A stretch of DNA of 64,000 nucleotides. It comes from Kumtagia sp963829135. GTDB lineage: Bacteria > Pseudomonadota > Alphaproteobacteria > Rhizobiales > Rhizobiaceae. Below the pieces are notes generated by a model, which worked only from the letters and a program-made list of their open reading frames with translations, was not told the DNA's origin and ran no database searches. The DNA is taken from the NCBI GenBank assembly GCA_963829135.1, contig CAWHHO010000008.1, positions 186,001-250,000 of the forward strand. Reading direction: 5' to 3'. The position numbers and the translations under genes were made by a program. Numbering within the stretch: the stretch's first letter is position 1; every line of letters starts with the position of its first letter. Shown here piece by piece: positions 27,493 through 37,193 of the stretch.

Positions 27493-28665
27493 ATGACCAC
27501 CCTCGTTGCCAAATGGAATTACCCCACCACCGTCCGTTTCGGCGCGGGCCGGATCGCTGAACTGCCGGAGGCTCTGGCCGCGACCGGTATCAAGAAGCCG
27601 CTTTTCGTCACGGATCCGGGGCTGGCCAAGCTCCCGGTGGTCGCATCGACGCTCAAGATCCTCGGCGATGCAAACGTGCCTTACGGGGTGTTTTCCGAGG
27701 TGAAGCCCAATCCGGTTGAATCAAATCTGGTCGCCGGCATCGAAGTCTATCGGAAGGGCAAGCATGACGGCGTTATCGCTTTTGGCGGCGGTTCCGCGCT
27801 CGATCTCGGCAAGCTGATAGCCTTCCAGGCGGGACAAAAGCGGCCAGTTTGGGATTTCGAGGATATCGATGATTGGTGGACCCGCGCCGATGCGGATGCC
27901 ATCGCGCCCATCATCGCCGTGCCGACCACGGCGGGCACCGGCTCGGAGGTCGGCCGGGCGGGTGTCCTCACCCACGAGGAGAGCCATACCAAGAAGATCA
28001 TCTTCCATCCAAAGCTGCTGCCGGCCATCGTCATCGCAGATCCGGAACTGTCTGTCGGCATGCCGCCCTTCATCACCGCGGGCACCGGCATGGACGCGCT
28101 CGCTCACTGCCTGGAGGCTTACTGCGCGCCGGGCTATCACCCCATGGCGGACGGCATCGCGCTGGAAGGCATGCGGCTGGTATTCGAAAACCTCCCCAGG
28201 GCCTATGCCAATGGCGCGGATCTGACGGCACGTGCGCATATGATGGCCGCTGCAGCCATGGGCGCAACCGCGTTCCAGAAGGGACTGGGCGCCATCCATT
28301 CGCTGTCCCACCCGATCGGGGCGCTCTACGACACCCATCACGGAATGACCAACGCGGTGTTCATGCCCTATGTGCTGGCGTTCAACCGCCCGGCGATCGA
28401 GGAGCGCATCGCCCGCGCCGCGGCCTATCTCGGCATCGAGGGCGGTTTCGATGGTTTTGCCAAGGCGGTGCTTGTGCTGCGCCGGGAACTCAAGGTCCCC
28501 CATACGCTGCCGGACCTGATCCAGGGGCTTGACATGGACACGAAGCGAAAGGCGCTGATCGCCGACATGGCGATGGCCGATCCGTCCACCGGCGGTAACC
28601 CGGTGAAGCTCACGACGAAGTCATTCCTTACCATGCTCGACAACACGATTGCCGGTACAGTTTAA
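27493..28665 (+). CDS. Iron-containing alcohol dehydrogenase
   Basis: A 390-residue group III (Fe-dependent) dehydrogenase. The NAD-binding GGGSALDLGKL is near residue 97. Metal-site Asp/His residues are in GTGMDALAHCLEAY and in IHSLSHPIGALYDTHHGMTN. The frame is open from 27412, but ATG 27493 has AGGAAATTC directly upstream and gives the normal N-terminus (MTTLVAKWNYPTTVRFG). It follows the aldehyde dehydrogenase gene by 105 bases on the same strand and probably oxidises the alcohol whose aldehyde that enzyme uses. Confidence 0.93.
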   Translation: MTTLVAKWNYPTTVRFGAGRIAELPEALAATGIKKPLFVTDPGLAKLPVVASTLKILGDANVPYGVFSEVKPNPVESNLVAGIEVYRKGKHDGVIAFGGGSALDLGKLIAFQAGQKRPVWDFEDIDDWWTRADADAIAPIIAVPTTAGTGSEVGRAGVLTHEESHTKKIIFHPKLLPAIVIADPELSVGMPPFITAGTGMDALAHCLEAYCAPGYHPMADGIALEGMRLVFENLPRAYANGADLTARAHMMAAAAMGATAFQKGLGAIHSLSHPIGALYDTHHGMTNAVFMPYVLAFNRPAIEERIARAAAYLGIEGGFDGFAKAVLVLRRELKVPHTLPDLIQGLDMDTKRKALIADMAMADPSTGGNPVKLTTKSFLTMLDNTIAGTV

Positions 28666-28814
28666 ACCGGTAACCGAGCGATAGGATCAATCAGCAGATC
28701 AACCACGGGAGCATTTGATTAGCCGGAAAATTGTCCGGTGGAGATTGCTAGCCGCCAGCAAAAGGAGTTAACTTTTCAAAGCCTCAGGGGGTGGGCAGCC
28801 GGCATTCATCTGGC

Positions 28815-28826
28815 TGTCATATGACA
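28815..28826. promoter_or_regulatory. Palindromic operator candidate before the ABC importer
   Basis: TGTCATATGACA is a perfect 12-bp palindrome 52 bases upstream of the solute-binding protein gene. Position and symmetry suit a repressor or activator site. No second copy was noticed, so the regulator is unknown. Confidence 0.3.
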
Positions 28827-28877
28827 AGAATAACCGCAACAAGGCGCTCGAAAGCGTCAGCCAAACGGAGATAAAAC

Positions 28878-29984
28878 ATGTTCAGTTTCACGGGAAAGAT
28901 TCTTTCCCTTACTGCTGCGTCGCTTATGGTGACGACGGCGATCGCCTCCGCGCAGAGCGCCGATCTCGTCGCCGCCGCCAAGGCGGAAGGCCAGCTCACC
29001 ACCATCGCGCTGCCGCATGACTGGTGCGGCTACGGCGCGGTCATCGATGCCTTCAAGGCGAAGTATCCGGAAATCACGGTCAACGAACTCAATCCCGATG
29101 CCGGCTCGGGCGACGAGATCGAGGCTATCAAGGCCAACAAGGACAACAAGGGCCCGCAGGCGCCGGACGTTATCGACGTCGGCCTCTCCTTCGGTCCGTC
29201 GGCCAAGGCCGATGGCCTGATCCAGCCTTACAAGGTCTCGACCTGGGACTCGATCCCGGACAGCGCTAAGGACGCGGATGGTTTTTGGTACGGCGACTAC
29301 TATGGCGTGCTTGCCTTCCAGGTAAACAAGGACCTGGTCAAGGAATCGCCCGCCGATTGGGCCGACCTTCTGAAGCCGGAATTTGCCAACTCGGTTGCTC
29401 TCGCAGGTGACCCGCGCGCCTCCAACCAGGCGATCCAGGCTGTGTATGCGGCTGGGCTGTCGAAGGGTGCGGCTGCTGGCGAAGCGGCCGGTACGGCGGG
29501 CCTTGAGTTCTTCAAGGAGCTCAACGCAAAGGGCAACTTCGTGCCGGTAATCGGCAAGGCGGCGACGCTGGCACAGGGCCAGACGCCGGTTCTCGTCACC
29601 TGGGACTATAACGCCCTTGCAGGCCGCGACACGCTGAACGGCAACCCGCCCGTCGACGTCATCGTGCCGAAGACCGGCGTGGTCGCGGGCGTCTACGTAC
29701 AGGCAATCAGCGCCTTTGCGCCGCATCCGAATGCCGCGAAGCTGTGGATGGAGCATCTCTATTCGGACGAAGGCCAGCTTGGCTGGCTGAAGGGCTATTG
29801 CCACCCCATCCGCTTCAACGATCTCGCCAAGAACGGCAAGATCCCGCAGGAAATGCTGGACAAGATGCCGCCCGCCGCCGCCTACGAGGCAGCTGTCTTC
29901 CCGACGCTCGATGAGCAGGGCAAGTCGAAGGAAGCCATCACCAAGAATTGGGATGCCGTCGTCGGCGCCAACGTTCAGCAATAA
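28878..29984 (+). CDS. ABC transporter periplasmic solute-binding protein
   Basis: A 368-residue exported protein. The signal peptide (ILSLTAASLMVTTAIASA, cut before QS) leads into a type II periplasmic-binding fold with PHDWCGYGAVIDAFKAKYP and DVIDVGLSFGPSA. It resembles binding proteins grouped with iron(III), polyamine and 2-aminoethylphosphonate importers. The neighbouring amine-pathway enzymes favour an organic amine or related solute over iron, but that is inference. It is first in a four-gene importer operon, with a hairpin directly after its stop that could keep its mRNA more abundant than that of the permeases. Confidence 0.9.
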   Translation: MFSFTGKILSLTAASLMVTTAIASAQSADLVAAAKAEGQLTTIALPHDWCGYGAVIDAFKAKYPEITVNELNPDAGSGDEIEAIKANKDNKGPQAPDVIDVGLSFGPSAKADGLIQPYKVSTWDSIPDSAKDADGFWYGDYYGVLAFQVNKDLVKESPADWADLLKPEFANSVALAGDPRASNQAIQAVYAAGLSKGAAAGEAAGTAGLEFFKELNAKGNFVPVIGKAATLAQGQTPVLVTWDYNALAGRDTLNGNPPVDVIVPKTGVVAGVYVQAISAFAPHPNAAKLWMEHLYSDEGQLGWLKGYCHPIRFNDLAKNGKIPQEMLDKMPPAAAYEAAVFPTLDEQGKSKEAITKNWDAVVGANVQQ

Positions 29985-29993
29985 TAATGATCG

Positions 29994-30013
29994 GGGCGGC
30001 CCCCGGGCCGCCC
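29994..30013 (+). repeat. Hairpin after the solute-binding protein gene
   Basis: An 8-bp GC-only stem (GGGCGGCC and GGCCGCCC) with a 4-base loop begins 10 bases after the stop. There is no T-run. Such hairpins between binding-protein and permease genes usually stabilise the upstream message. Confidence 0.55.
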
Positions 30014-30104
30014 ACTCTCCTGTTGTGGCGCATGGGAGGCTGCCATCGGGTGGGTGACAAAAAAAGACAAACAGGCCGGTGATCAAAGCTGGCGAAGTGG
30101 GAAC

Positions 30105-30998
30105 ATGACAGACACCGCCGTTTCCGATACTGCGCCGTCCGTAGGGCCGGCGCGTATGCGATTGCCCACCCAATGGCTTGGCGTGGCACCGTTCTTCGCG
30201 TTTGCGATCCTGTTCCTGATCCTGCCAACCGCATACCTGATCCTCGGCGCGTTCCAGAACGAGGAAGGCCGTTTCACTCTTGAGAACCTCGCCCAACTGG
30301 CGCGGCCTTCGATCGTCGCCGCCTACTGGATTTCGATCAAGGTAAGCCTTGCTTCCGCCCTCCTCGGCGCCTTCATCGGGCTCGCTATTGCGATCGCGAT
30401 CGTGCGCGGGGGCCTGCCCGACTGGATACGGTCGGCGACACTGACCTTCTCAGGCGTCGCCTCGAATTTCGCCGGCGTACCGCTCGCCTTTGCATTTCTC
30501 GCGACGCTTGGCCGGCTGGGCCTTGTGACCGTGCTCTTGAATGTTCTGGGCTTCAACCTCTACGCCCATGGCTTCAACATCCTGTCCTTCTGGGGTCTTA
30601 CGCTCACCTATCTGTATTTCCAGATTCCGCTGATGGTCGTCATCATCACGCCGGCGATCGATGGATTGAAGAAGGAATGGGGCGAGGCCGCCGCAACGCT
30701 CGGCGCCACCCAGTGGCAATATTGGCGGATGGTGGTTATTCCGGTCCTGTGGCCGAGTTTCCTCGGCACCGTCATACTGCTGTTCGCCAACGCCTTCGGG
30801 GCCATCGCAACCGCCTATGCTCTGACCGGATCCTCGCTCAACATCGTGCCGATCCTGCTCTATGCGCAGATCCGCGGCGATGTCCTGCATAATGCGCATC
30901 TCGGCTACGCGATTGCCTTTGGCATGATCTTCATCACCGGCTTGGCGAACGTCTTTTACATCTGGTTCCGCACGCGCTCCGAGAGGTGGCTGAAATGA
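30105..30998 (+). CDS. ABC transporter permease (first)
   Basis: Inner-membrane subunit with about six spans and the EAA loop that contacts the ATPase (WGEAAATLGATQWQYWRMV). ATG 30105 (MTDTAVSD, 297 aa) is chosen over the earlier in-frame codon at 30054, which overlaps the leader hairpin region. Its stop overlaps the start of the second permease (ATGA), so the two are translationally coupled and probably form a heterodimer. Confidence 0.92.
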   Translation: MTDTAVSDTAPSVGPARMRLPTQWLGVAPFFAFAILFLILPTAYLILGAFQNEEGRFTLENLAQLARPSIVAAYWISIKVSLASALLGAFIGLAIAIAIVRGGLPDWIRSATLTFSGVASNFAGVPLAFAFLATLGRLGLVTVLLNVLGFNLYAHGFNILSFWGLTLTYLYFQIPLMVVIITPAIDGLKKEWGEAAATLGATQWQYWRMVVIPVLWPSFLGTVILLFANAFGAIATAYALTGSSLNIVPILLYAQIRGDVLHNAHLGYAIAFGMIFITGLANVFYIWFRTRSERWLK

Positions 30999-31789
30999 AA
31001 AAAGGCGCCTCGATCTGGGCCTGGATAATTTTTGGGGTCGGTGCGGCCTATTTCTTCATCCCGCTCATCGCCACGGTCGAATTTTCGCTGCGGATGCGCC
31101 GCGGCGCTTACTCCTTCGATGCCTATCAGGTCGTATTCGGCGATCCCCGCTTCCAGGCGAGCTTTACCTTTTCGGTTGTGGCGGCAATCTTCACCATCAT
31201 CCTCGGCGTGCTGATCGTGGTGCCAACCGCCTACTGGATCCGATTGCGCATGCCTCACTTGCGGCCGATCATCGAGTTTATAACCTTGCTGCCGCTGGTC
31301 ATCCCGGCAATCGTCATCGTCTTCGGCTATATCCGCATGTACGGCTCGAACTCGCCTCTGCCGTTCCTTGCGACGCCATCCGGCACCAACATCCTGCTGG
31401 TCATCGGCTATGCCACCCTCGCACTCCCCTATATGTACCGGGCCGTGGATACCGGCTTGCGAACAATCGATGTCCGCACCCTCACCGAGGCTGCTCAAAT
31501 CCTCGGCGCGGGATGGGGCACGATCATCACCCGGGTCATCCTGCCGAATGTGTTGATCGCGGTTCTTTCCGGCGCCTTCCTGACCTTCGCCATCGTCATT
31601 GGCGAATTCACCATGGCCAGTCTGCTCAACCGGCCGGCCTTCGGTCCATATCTGCAGAATATGGGCGCCAATCGCGCCTATGAGCCTGCCGCACTCGCCA
31701 TCATTGCCTTCATCATTACCTGGGGCTGCATGTCGCTGATCCAGATCCTGTCCCGGTTTGCGCCGAAGTCGGCAAACCGCCCCAACTGA
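30995..31789 (+). CDS. ABC transporter permease (second)
   Basis: A 264-residue subunit with about six spans and an EAA loop (LTEAAQILGAGWGTIITRVI). The start ATG 30995 overlaps the previous stop by ATGA and has GAGAGG upstream. It pairs with the first permease. The ATPase gene begins 11 bases further on. Confidence 0.92.
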   Translation: MKKGASIWAWIIFGVGAAYFFIPLIATVEFSLRMRRGAYSFDAYQVVFGDPRFQASFTFSVVAAIFTIILGVLIVVPTAYWIRLRMPHLRPIIEFITLLPLVIPAIVIVFGYIRMYGSNSPLPFLATPSGTNILLVIGYATLALPYMYRAVDTGLRTIDVRTLTEAAQILGAGWGTIITRVILPNVLIAVLSGAFLTFAIVIGEFTMASLLNRPAFGPYLQNMGANRAYEPAALAIIAFIITWGCMSLIQILSRFAPKSANRPN

Positions 31790-31800
31790 TCGAGATACAC

Positions 31801-32866
31801 ATGGCCGATCCCTTTCTCAGCATCCAGCACGTCAAGAAGTCCTTCGGCACGGCGACGGTCGTGCAGGATTTCAACCTCGACGTGGAACCCGGAGAATTCG
31901 TCTCCTTCCTCGGCCCGTCCGGCTGCGGCAAGACCACGGTGCTCCGCATGGTGGCCGGCTTCGAGGAGCCCACCGCGGGCAAGGTCGTCGTGGCCGGCAA
32001 GGACATCACCCGGCTGAAGCCCAATCAGCGCAATGTCGGCATGGTCTTCCAGGCCTATGCGCTGTTTCCCAACCTAACCGTCGCGCAGAATGTCGCCTTC
32101 GGCCTCAAAGTTGCCGGCGCGTCCAAGGCGGACAGTGATGCACGCGTCAAGGAAATGCTCGGCATCATCAAGCTGCCGGAGTTTGGCGATCGCTATCCCT
32201 ATCAGCTTTCCGGGCGGTCAGCAGCAGCGTGTTGCGCTTGCACGCGCGCTTGCGCCGAAGCCGAAGCTGCTGCTGCTCGACGAGCCGCTTTCGGCGCTTG
32301 ACGCCAAGGTCCGTGTGTCCCTGCGTGACGAAATCCGATCGATCCAGAAGAAGCTTGGGATCACCACGGTCTTCGTTACCCATGACCAGGAAGAGGCGCT
32401 GTCGATCTCCGACCGCATCGTGGTGATGTATGGCGGCAAGGCCGAACAAGTCGGCACGCCGTTCGAAATCTACAATCGACCGGCGACGAAGTTCGTCGCC
32501 AATTTCGTCGGCACCCTCAATGTTCTCGAGGGCACCGTCAGCGACGCTTCGGCCGGCAAGGTCAGGATCAACGCGGAAGAGGTTTCGCTGAAGGGCAAGC
32601 TGAACGGCTCGAAAAACGGCGAACGGCTTTCCGTGGCGCTGAGACCCGAGGCCATCGCGCTCGGCCGGTATCCCGGTCACGACTTCATCCTCAGCGGCCA
32701 GATCGCCGATGTGCATTTCCTCGGATCGGTGATCCGCGTGCGCGTCGGGCTTGGCGAGAGCATTGTGTCGCTCGACACATTCAACAATTCGAGCACCCCG
32801 CCGCCGACCGTTGGCGACAAGGCGGAGATCAGCTTCTCGTCGAACGACGTGCTGGTGCTCCATTAG
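31801..32866 (+). CDS. ABC transporter ATP-binding protein; one frameshift at the LSGGQ motif
   Basis: The ATPase of the importer, of the polyamine/iron/sugar class with a C-terminal TOBE domain. Walker A is GPSGCGKTT, Walker B LLLLDEPLSALD and the H-loop TVFVTHDQEEAL. The frame breaks exactly in the signature motif: one G too many in the GGG at 32212-32214 changes LSGGQQQRVALARA to LSGRSAAA. Removing it restores 355 codons including stop (354 aa), the usual length. If the insertion were real the protein would lose its signature motif and Walker B, and the importer would be dead. Confidence 0.9.
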
Positions 32867-32942
32867 CATTGCAACCACTTTGAGAGTGACGAACTGCGTG
32901 GTGAGCCTCGACCCTCATCCGGGCCGATCCGCGACCGCGAGG

Positions 32943-35900
32943 TCATGCCTCAAAGACGATCAACAGGTCCTTGGCATCGATCTGATCGCCGGTGCGCACC
33001 AGCATCTCGGCGATCGTGCCGTCACGCTCGGCATGCATGGCGGTTTCCATCTTCATCGCCTCGATGGAGAGCAGAATGTCGCCGGCCTTCACTGTCTGGC
33101 CAGCCGCGACGGCGAGCGTTGAGATAACGCCCGGCATCGGTGCGGCGACATGCGCGTCGTTGCCGGGTTCGGCCTTGCGACGCAGCTTGCCGTTGCTGGC
33201 GCCATGCGCGCGGTCTGGCACCTTGACACGGCGCGGCTGGCCATTGATCTCGAAGAACACAGTCACCATGCCCTTATCGTCGACATCGCCAATGGCAAGG
33301 CAACGGATGACCAGCGTCTTGCCTTTCTCGATGTCGACGAAAACCTCGTCTTCCGACTTCATGCCGTAGAAATAAACGGGTGTCGGCAGCACGCTCACCG
33401 GGCCGTAAATCTCCTGCGCGGCGGCGAAATCCGAATAAACCTTCGGATACATCAGCCATGAGGCAAATTCGTTCTCGGAGAGTTTGCGCCCGATCTTGGC
33501 TTCGACCTCCGCACGGCTGGCCTTGAGATCGGCGGCCTTCAACAGGGAGCCGGGGCGCTTGGTATAGGCTTTGTCGCCTTTCAGCGCCTTCTTCTGCAAC
33601 GCCTCGGGCCAGCCGCCGGGCGATTGGCCGAGATCGCCGCGCAGCATGGAGACAACCGAGTCCGGGAAGGCTATGTCCTTGGCGGGATTTTCGACATCGG
33701 CGACTGTGAGATCCTGCGACACCATCATCAGCGCCATGTCGCCCACGACTTTCGATGACGGTGTCACCTTGACGATGTCGCCGAACATCAGGTTCACGTC
33801 ATGATAGGCCTGCGCCACCTCGTGCCAGCGGGTTTCCAAACCGAGCGAGCGCGCCTGTTCCTTGAGGTTGGTGAACTGGCCACCAGGCATCTCGTGAAGG
33901 TAGACTTCAGAGGCAGGGCCCTTGAGGTCGCTTTCGAAGGCGGCATACTGGTTGCGCACCGCTTCCCAGTAGAATGAGATGCGGCGGATCCACTGGGTGT
34001 CGAGGCCCGGATCGCGGTCGGTGCCCTTCAGGGCCTCGGCGATCGAGCCCAGGCAGGGCTGCGAGGTGTTGCCGGAGAATGCATCCATCGCAGCGTCGAT
34101 TGCGTCCACCCCCGTCTCTACGGCGGCCAGCACCGTCGCGGCCGAAAGCCCCGATGTGTCATGCGTGTGGAAGTGTATCGGCAGGTCGGTCGCCTCGCGC
34201 AGCGCCTTGAACAGCACACGCGCTGCGCCCGGTTTCAGCAGGCCGGCCATGTCCTTGACGGCGATGATATGCGCGCCGGCCTTCTCCAGGTCCTTGGCGA
34301 GTCCGACATAATAGTCGAGGCTGTATTTGGCGCGCGCCGGGTCGAGAATATCGCCGGTGTAGCACATCGCCGCTTCGCACAGCTTTCCTTCGGCGCCCAC
34401 CGCATCCATCGCCACGCGCATGTTGTCGACCCAGTTCAGGCAGTCGAAGACGCGGAACAGATCGACGCCGCCAGCGGCCGCTTGGCTGACGAAGTGCTGT
34501 ACGACATTGTCGGGATAATTCGTGTATCCGACGCCATTTGCGCCGCGCAGCAGCATCTGCAGCAGGATGTTCGGCGCCGCCGCGCGCACATTCTCCAGCC
34601 GCTCCCACGGATCCTCGGTAAGGAAGCGCATGGCGACATCGAATGTCGCGCCGCCCCAGCATTCAAGCGACAGGAGCTGCGGCAGGGCGCGCGCATAGGT
34701 GCCGGCGATGCGGGCAATGTCGTGCGTGCGCATGCGCGTGGCGAGCAGCGACTGATGGCCGTCGCGCATGGTCGTATCGGTGACCAGCACCTCTCTCTGC
34801 GACCGCATCCATTGTGCGAAGCCTTCCGGCCCGAGCTTGTCCAGCTTCTGCTTCGTTCCGTCCGGGATCGCTCCGGTGAACCACGGAATGACCGGTGCGG
34901 CCGCTTCCGGATTTGGCATCGGCCGGCCCCGCGTCTCCGGGTGGCCGTTGACGCTGACATCAGCCAGATAGTTGAGCAGCTTGGTGGCGCGGTCCTGCCG
35001 CTTCACCTGTTCAAACAGTTCCGGCGTCGTGTCGATGAACTTGGTTGTATAGGTGTTGTCGCGGAACGACTTGTGATTGATGATTGCTTCAAGGAAGGTG
35101 AGGTTGGTTGCCACCCCACGAATGCGGAATTCGCGCAGCGCGCGATTCATGCGGGCGATGCACTCTTCCGCTGTCGGCGCCCAGGCGGTCACCTTTTCCA
35201 GCAGCGGGTCGTAGAAGCGGGTGATCACCGCACCGGAATAGGCGGTGCCGCCATCGAGGCGGATGCCGAAACCGGTCGCACCGCGATAGGCGGTGATGCG
35301 GCCGTAGTCGGGGATGAAATTGTGCTCGGGGTCTTCCGTGGTTATGCGGCACTGCAAAGCGTTGCCGTTCAGGCGAATGTCCTTTTGCGCGGGAACCCCG
35401 GATTCCGGCGTGCCGATGGCGAAACCGTCGAGGATATGGATTTGCGCCTTGACGATATCGATGCCGGTCACCTGTTCGGTTACGGTGTGCTCGACCTGAA
35501 TGCGTGGATTGACCTCGATGAAATAGAACTTGCCGGTATCAGCGTCCTGAAGGAATTCCACCGTGCCAGCGCCGATATACGCTGTGTCCTTGGCCAGCTT
35601 CAGAGCATAGCCGCATAATTCCTCGCGCAGTTCCGGGCTGAGATAGGGCGCTGGAGCCCGCTCCACCACCTTCTGGTTGCGGCGCTGGATGGAGCAATCG
35701 CGCTCGAAAAGATGGACTGCGTTGCCGTGCGTGTCGCCGAGGACCTGCACCTCGACGTGTCGCGCGCGTTCGATCAGCTTTTCGAGATAAACCTCATCCT
35801 TCCCGAAGGCGGCCCTGGCTTCGCGCTTGCCCTCCGTGACCTCGCGCAGCAGGTCGGCCTCGCTGCGGATGGCGCGCATGCCGCGTCCGCCGCCGCCCCA

Positions 35901-36404
35901 CGACGCCTTGAGCATGACCGGATAGCCGACTTCGGCGGCAAGCTTCTTGATGGTCTCGGGATCGTCCGGCAGCGGATCGGTTGCCGGGATGACCGGAACG
36001 CCGACTTCGATCGCCAGGTTGCGGGCCGCGACCTTATTGCCGAGCCGGCGCATCGTCTCCGGCTTCGGACCGATGAAGGTAATCCCGGCTTGCGCGCAGG
36101 CTTCGGCGAATTCCGGGCTCTCCGACAGCAGTCCATATCCGGGGTGGATCGCGTCTGCGCCGGAGAGCTTGGCGACGCGGATGATCTCCTCGATCGACAG
36201 ATAGCTCTCGATCGGCCCCATATCTTTCGCCAGATGCGGCCCACGGCCCACCTGGTAGGATTCATCGGCCTTGAAGCGGTGAAGCGAGTATTTGTCTTCC
36301 TCGGCCCAGATAGCGACGGTTTTCAGCCCAAGCTCATTGGCCGCGCGGAAGACGCGGATGGCGATTTCGGACCGGTTGGCAACGAGAATTTTGGCGATCG
36401 GCAC
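32943..36404 (-). CDS. pyc: Pyruvate carboxylase
   Basis: The biotin enzyme that carboxylates pyruvate to oxaloacetate. All parts lie in one 1,153-residue chain. The biotin carboxylase domain (1-450) has ATP-grasp WGGGGRGMRAI and FIEVNPRIQVEHTVTE. The carboxyltransferase domain (about 540-830) has TTMRDGHQSLLATRMR and HFHTHDTSG. The C-terminal biotinyl domain has SIEAMKMETAM (biotin Lys). Translation starts at GTG 36404 (MPIAKILVANRSEIAIR). It is a single gene that converges on the ABC operon. No frameshift is seen, so its sequence quality is good. Confidence 0.98.
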   Translation of the reverse strand: MPIAKILVANRSEIAIRVFRAANELGLKTVAIWAEEDKYSLHRFKADESYQVGRGPHLAKDMGPIESYLSIEEIIRVAKLSGADAIHPGYGLLSESPEFAEACAQAGITFIGPKPETMRRLGNKVAARNLAIEVGVPVIPATDPLPDDPETIKKLAAEVGYPVMLKASWGGGGRGMRAIRSEADLLREVTEGKREARAAFGKDEVYLEKLIERARHVEVQVLGDTHGNAVHLFERDCSIQRRNQKVVERAPAPYLSPELREELCGYALKLAKDTAYIGAGTVEFLQDADTGKFYFIEVNPRIQVEHTVTEQVTGIDIVKAQIHILDGFAIGTPESGVPAQKDIRLNGNALQCRITTEDPEHNFIPDYGRITAYRGATGFGIRLDGGTAYSGAVITRFYDPLLEKVTAWAPTAEECIARMNRALREFRIRGVATNLTFLEAIINHKSFRDNTYTTKFIDTTPELFEQVKRQDRATKLLNYLADVSVNGHPETRGRPMPNPEAAAPVIPWFTGAIPDGTKQKLDKLGPEGFAQWMRSQREVLVTDTTMRDGHQSLLATRMRTHDIARIAGTYARALPQLLSLECWGGATFDVAMRFLTEDPWERLENVRAAAPNILLQMLLRGANGVGYTNYPDNVVQHFVSQAAAGGVDLFRVFDCLNWVDNMRVAMDAVGAEGKLCEAAMCYTGDILDPARAKYSLDYYVGLAKDLEKAGAHIIAVKDMAGLLKPGAARVLFKALREATDLPIHFHTHDTSGLSAATVLAAVETGVDAIDAAMDAFSGNTSQPCLGSIAEALKGTDRDPGLDTQWIRRISFYWEAVRNQYAAFESDLKGPASEVYLHEMPGGQFTNLKEQARSLGLETRWHEVAQAYHDVNLMFGDIVKVTPSSKVVGDMALMMVSQDLTVADVENPAKDIAFPDSVVSMLRGDLGQSPGGWPEALQKKALKGDKAYTKRPGSLLKAADLKASRAEVEAKIGRKLSENEFASWLMYPKVYSDFAAAQEIYGPVSVLPTPVYFYGMKSEDEVFVDIEKGKTLVIRCLAIGDVDDKGMVTVFFEINGQPRRVKVPDRAHGASNGKLRRKAEPGNDAHVAAPMPGVISTLAVAAGQTVKAGDILLSIEAMKMETAMHAERDGTIAEMLVRTGDQIDAKDLLIVFEA

Positions 36405-36517
36405 AAACTCTACCCCGCAAAAACAAACCTCTCCTGATTAGCGAAAAAATGCTGCACTGCAAACAAATTATGCAGTTCGTGGGAACGGTTGAATTTTCGG
36501 CAGGGAATCGAACGGCG

Positions 36518-36871
36518 CTAGCGTGCTAGCGCAGTTCTGACGCGCCGCGTGGGTACTATCCGGTCCGCCAGCACGCGCAGTACGATTACCTCAGACGTTC
36601 CGTCTTCCGTTTTCGAGAGGCGGTAGTAGATAATGTGGCTTGCGCCGCCCCGACGCCGAGCGGCGAATTGCAAATGAAACGCGCGAACCCCGTGTTGGAT
36701 ATCGTCACACGCCTTCGACCCAGCTCGCGCCGGATCTCCCGCCGCCAGAAGAACACCGGCTCGTATGACTTCGCGATAGCGCTCGGCTTGCTGTGGACCA
36801 AAAAGCCGAACTGTACTCAGCAGAATTCGGACAATGTCTTTCTCTGCAAGTTGAGTGTACCGAAGTTTCAC
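36518..36871 (-). CDS. ParE-type toxin of a type II toxin-antitoxin module
   Basis: A 117-residue RelE/ParE-fold protein: LAEKDIVRILLSTVRLFGPQQAERY near the N-terminus, then HIIYYRLSKTEDGTSEVIVLRVLADR. ParE toxins poison DNA gyrase. It overlaps the upstream antitoxin gene by four bases (ATGA), which keeps the two in ratio. The last residues (PTRRVRTALAR) are basic. The module sits between pyc and priA. Confidence 0.85.
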   Translation of the reverse strand: MKLRYTQLAEKDIVRILLSTVRLFGPQQAERYREVIRAGVLLAAGDPARAGSKACDDIQHGVRAFHLQFAARRRGGASHIIYYRLSKTEDGTSEVIVLRVLADRIVPTRRVRTALAR

Positions 36872-37131
36872 ATTGCACTCTCACGCAAGGCGAGCTCGAA
36901 CATTTCGTCCAGCGTCAGGTCAGAAAACTCGCCGCGATCTGCGGCTTCTATACCGGCCTGCACCTCCTGACGAAGCAGGCGCAGTTCCTCTTCCTCCATT
37001 TCGTGAGAGTGCTTCAGCAAACGCAGCGCATCCCGAACCACCTCGCTGGCGGAGACATAATCGCCGCTTGCGACTTCGGTCTCGACATACTTCACCATTT
37101 CTTCCGTGAGGCTGACGTTCATTGTCGGCAT
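36868..37131 (-). CDS. ParD-type antitoxin
   Basis: An 87-residue protein with an N-terminal ribbon-helix-helix DNA-binding part (MNVSLTEEMVKYVETEV, then YVSASEVVRDALRLL) and an acidic tail that would wrap the toxin (FSDLTLDEMFELAL). ATG 37131 has an excellent GGAGGTG. It comes first in the operon, as usual for parDE, and presumably represses its own promoter between here and priA. Confidence 0.88.
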   Translation of the reverse strand: MPTMNVSLTEEMVKYVETEVASGDYVSASEVVRDALRLLKHSHEMEEEELRLLRQEVQAGIEAADRGEFSDLTLDEMFELALRESAM

Positions 37132-37193
37132 GGCACACCTCCTTCGTCATTCAGGGTACGATGTGAGGGAGACATTGTCAAAAATTGCCAACG

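Noticed and set aside
31801..32301. A short stand-alone ABC ATPase of 166 residues
   Set aside because: It lacks the signature and Walker B motifs, which continue immediately in the next frame after one extra G. It is the first half of one gene.
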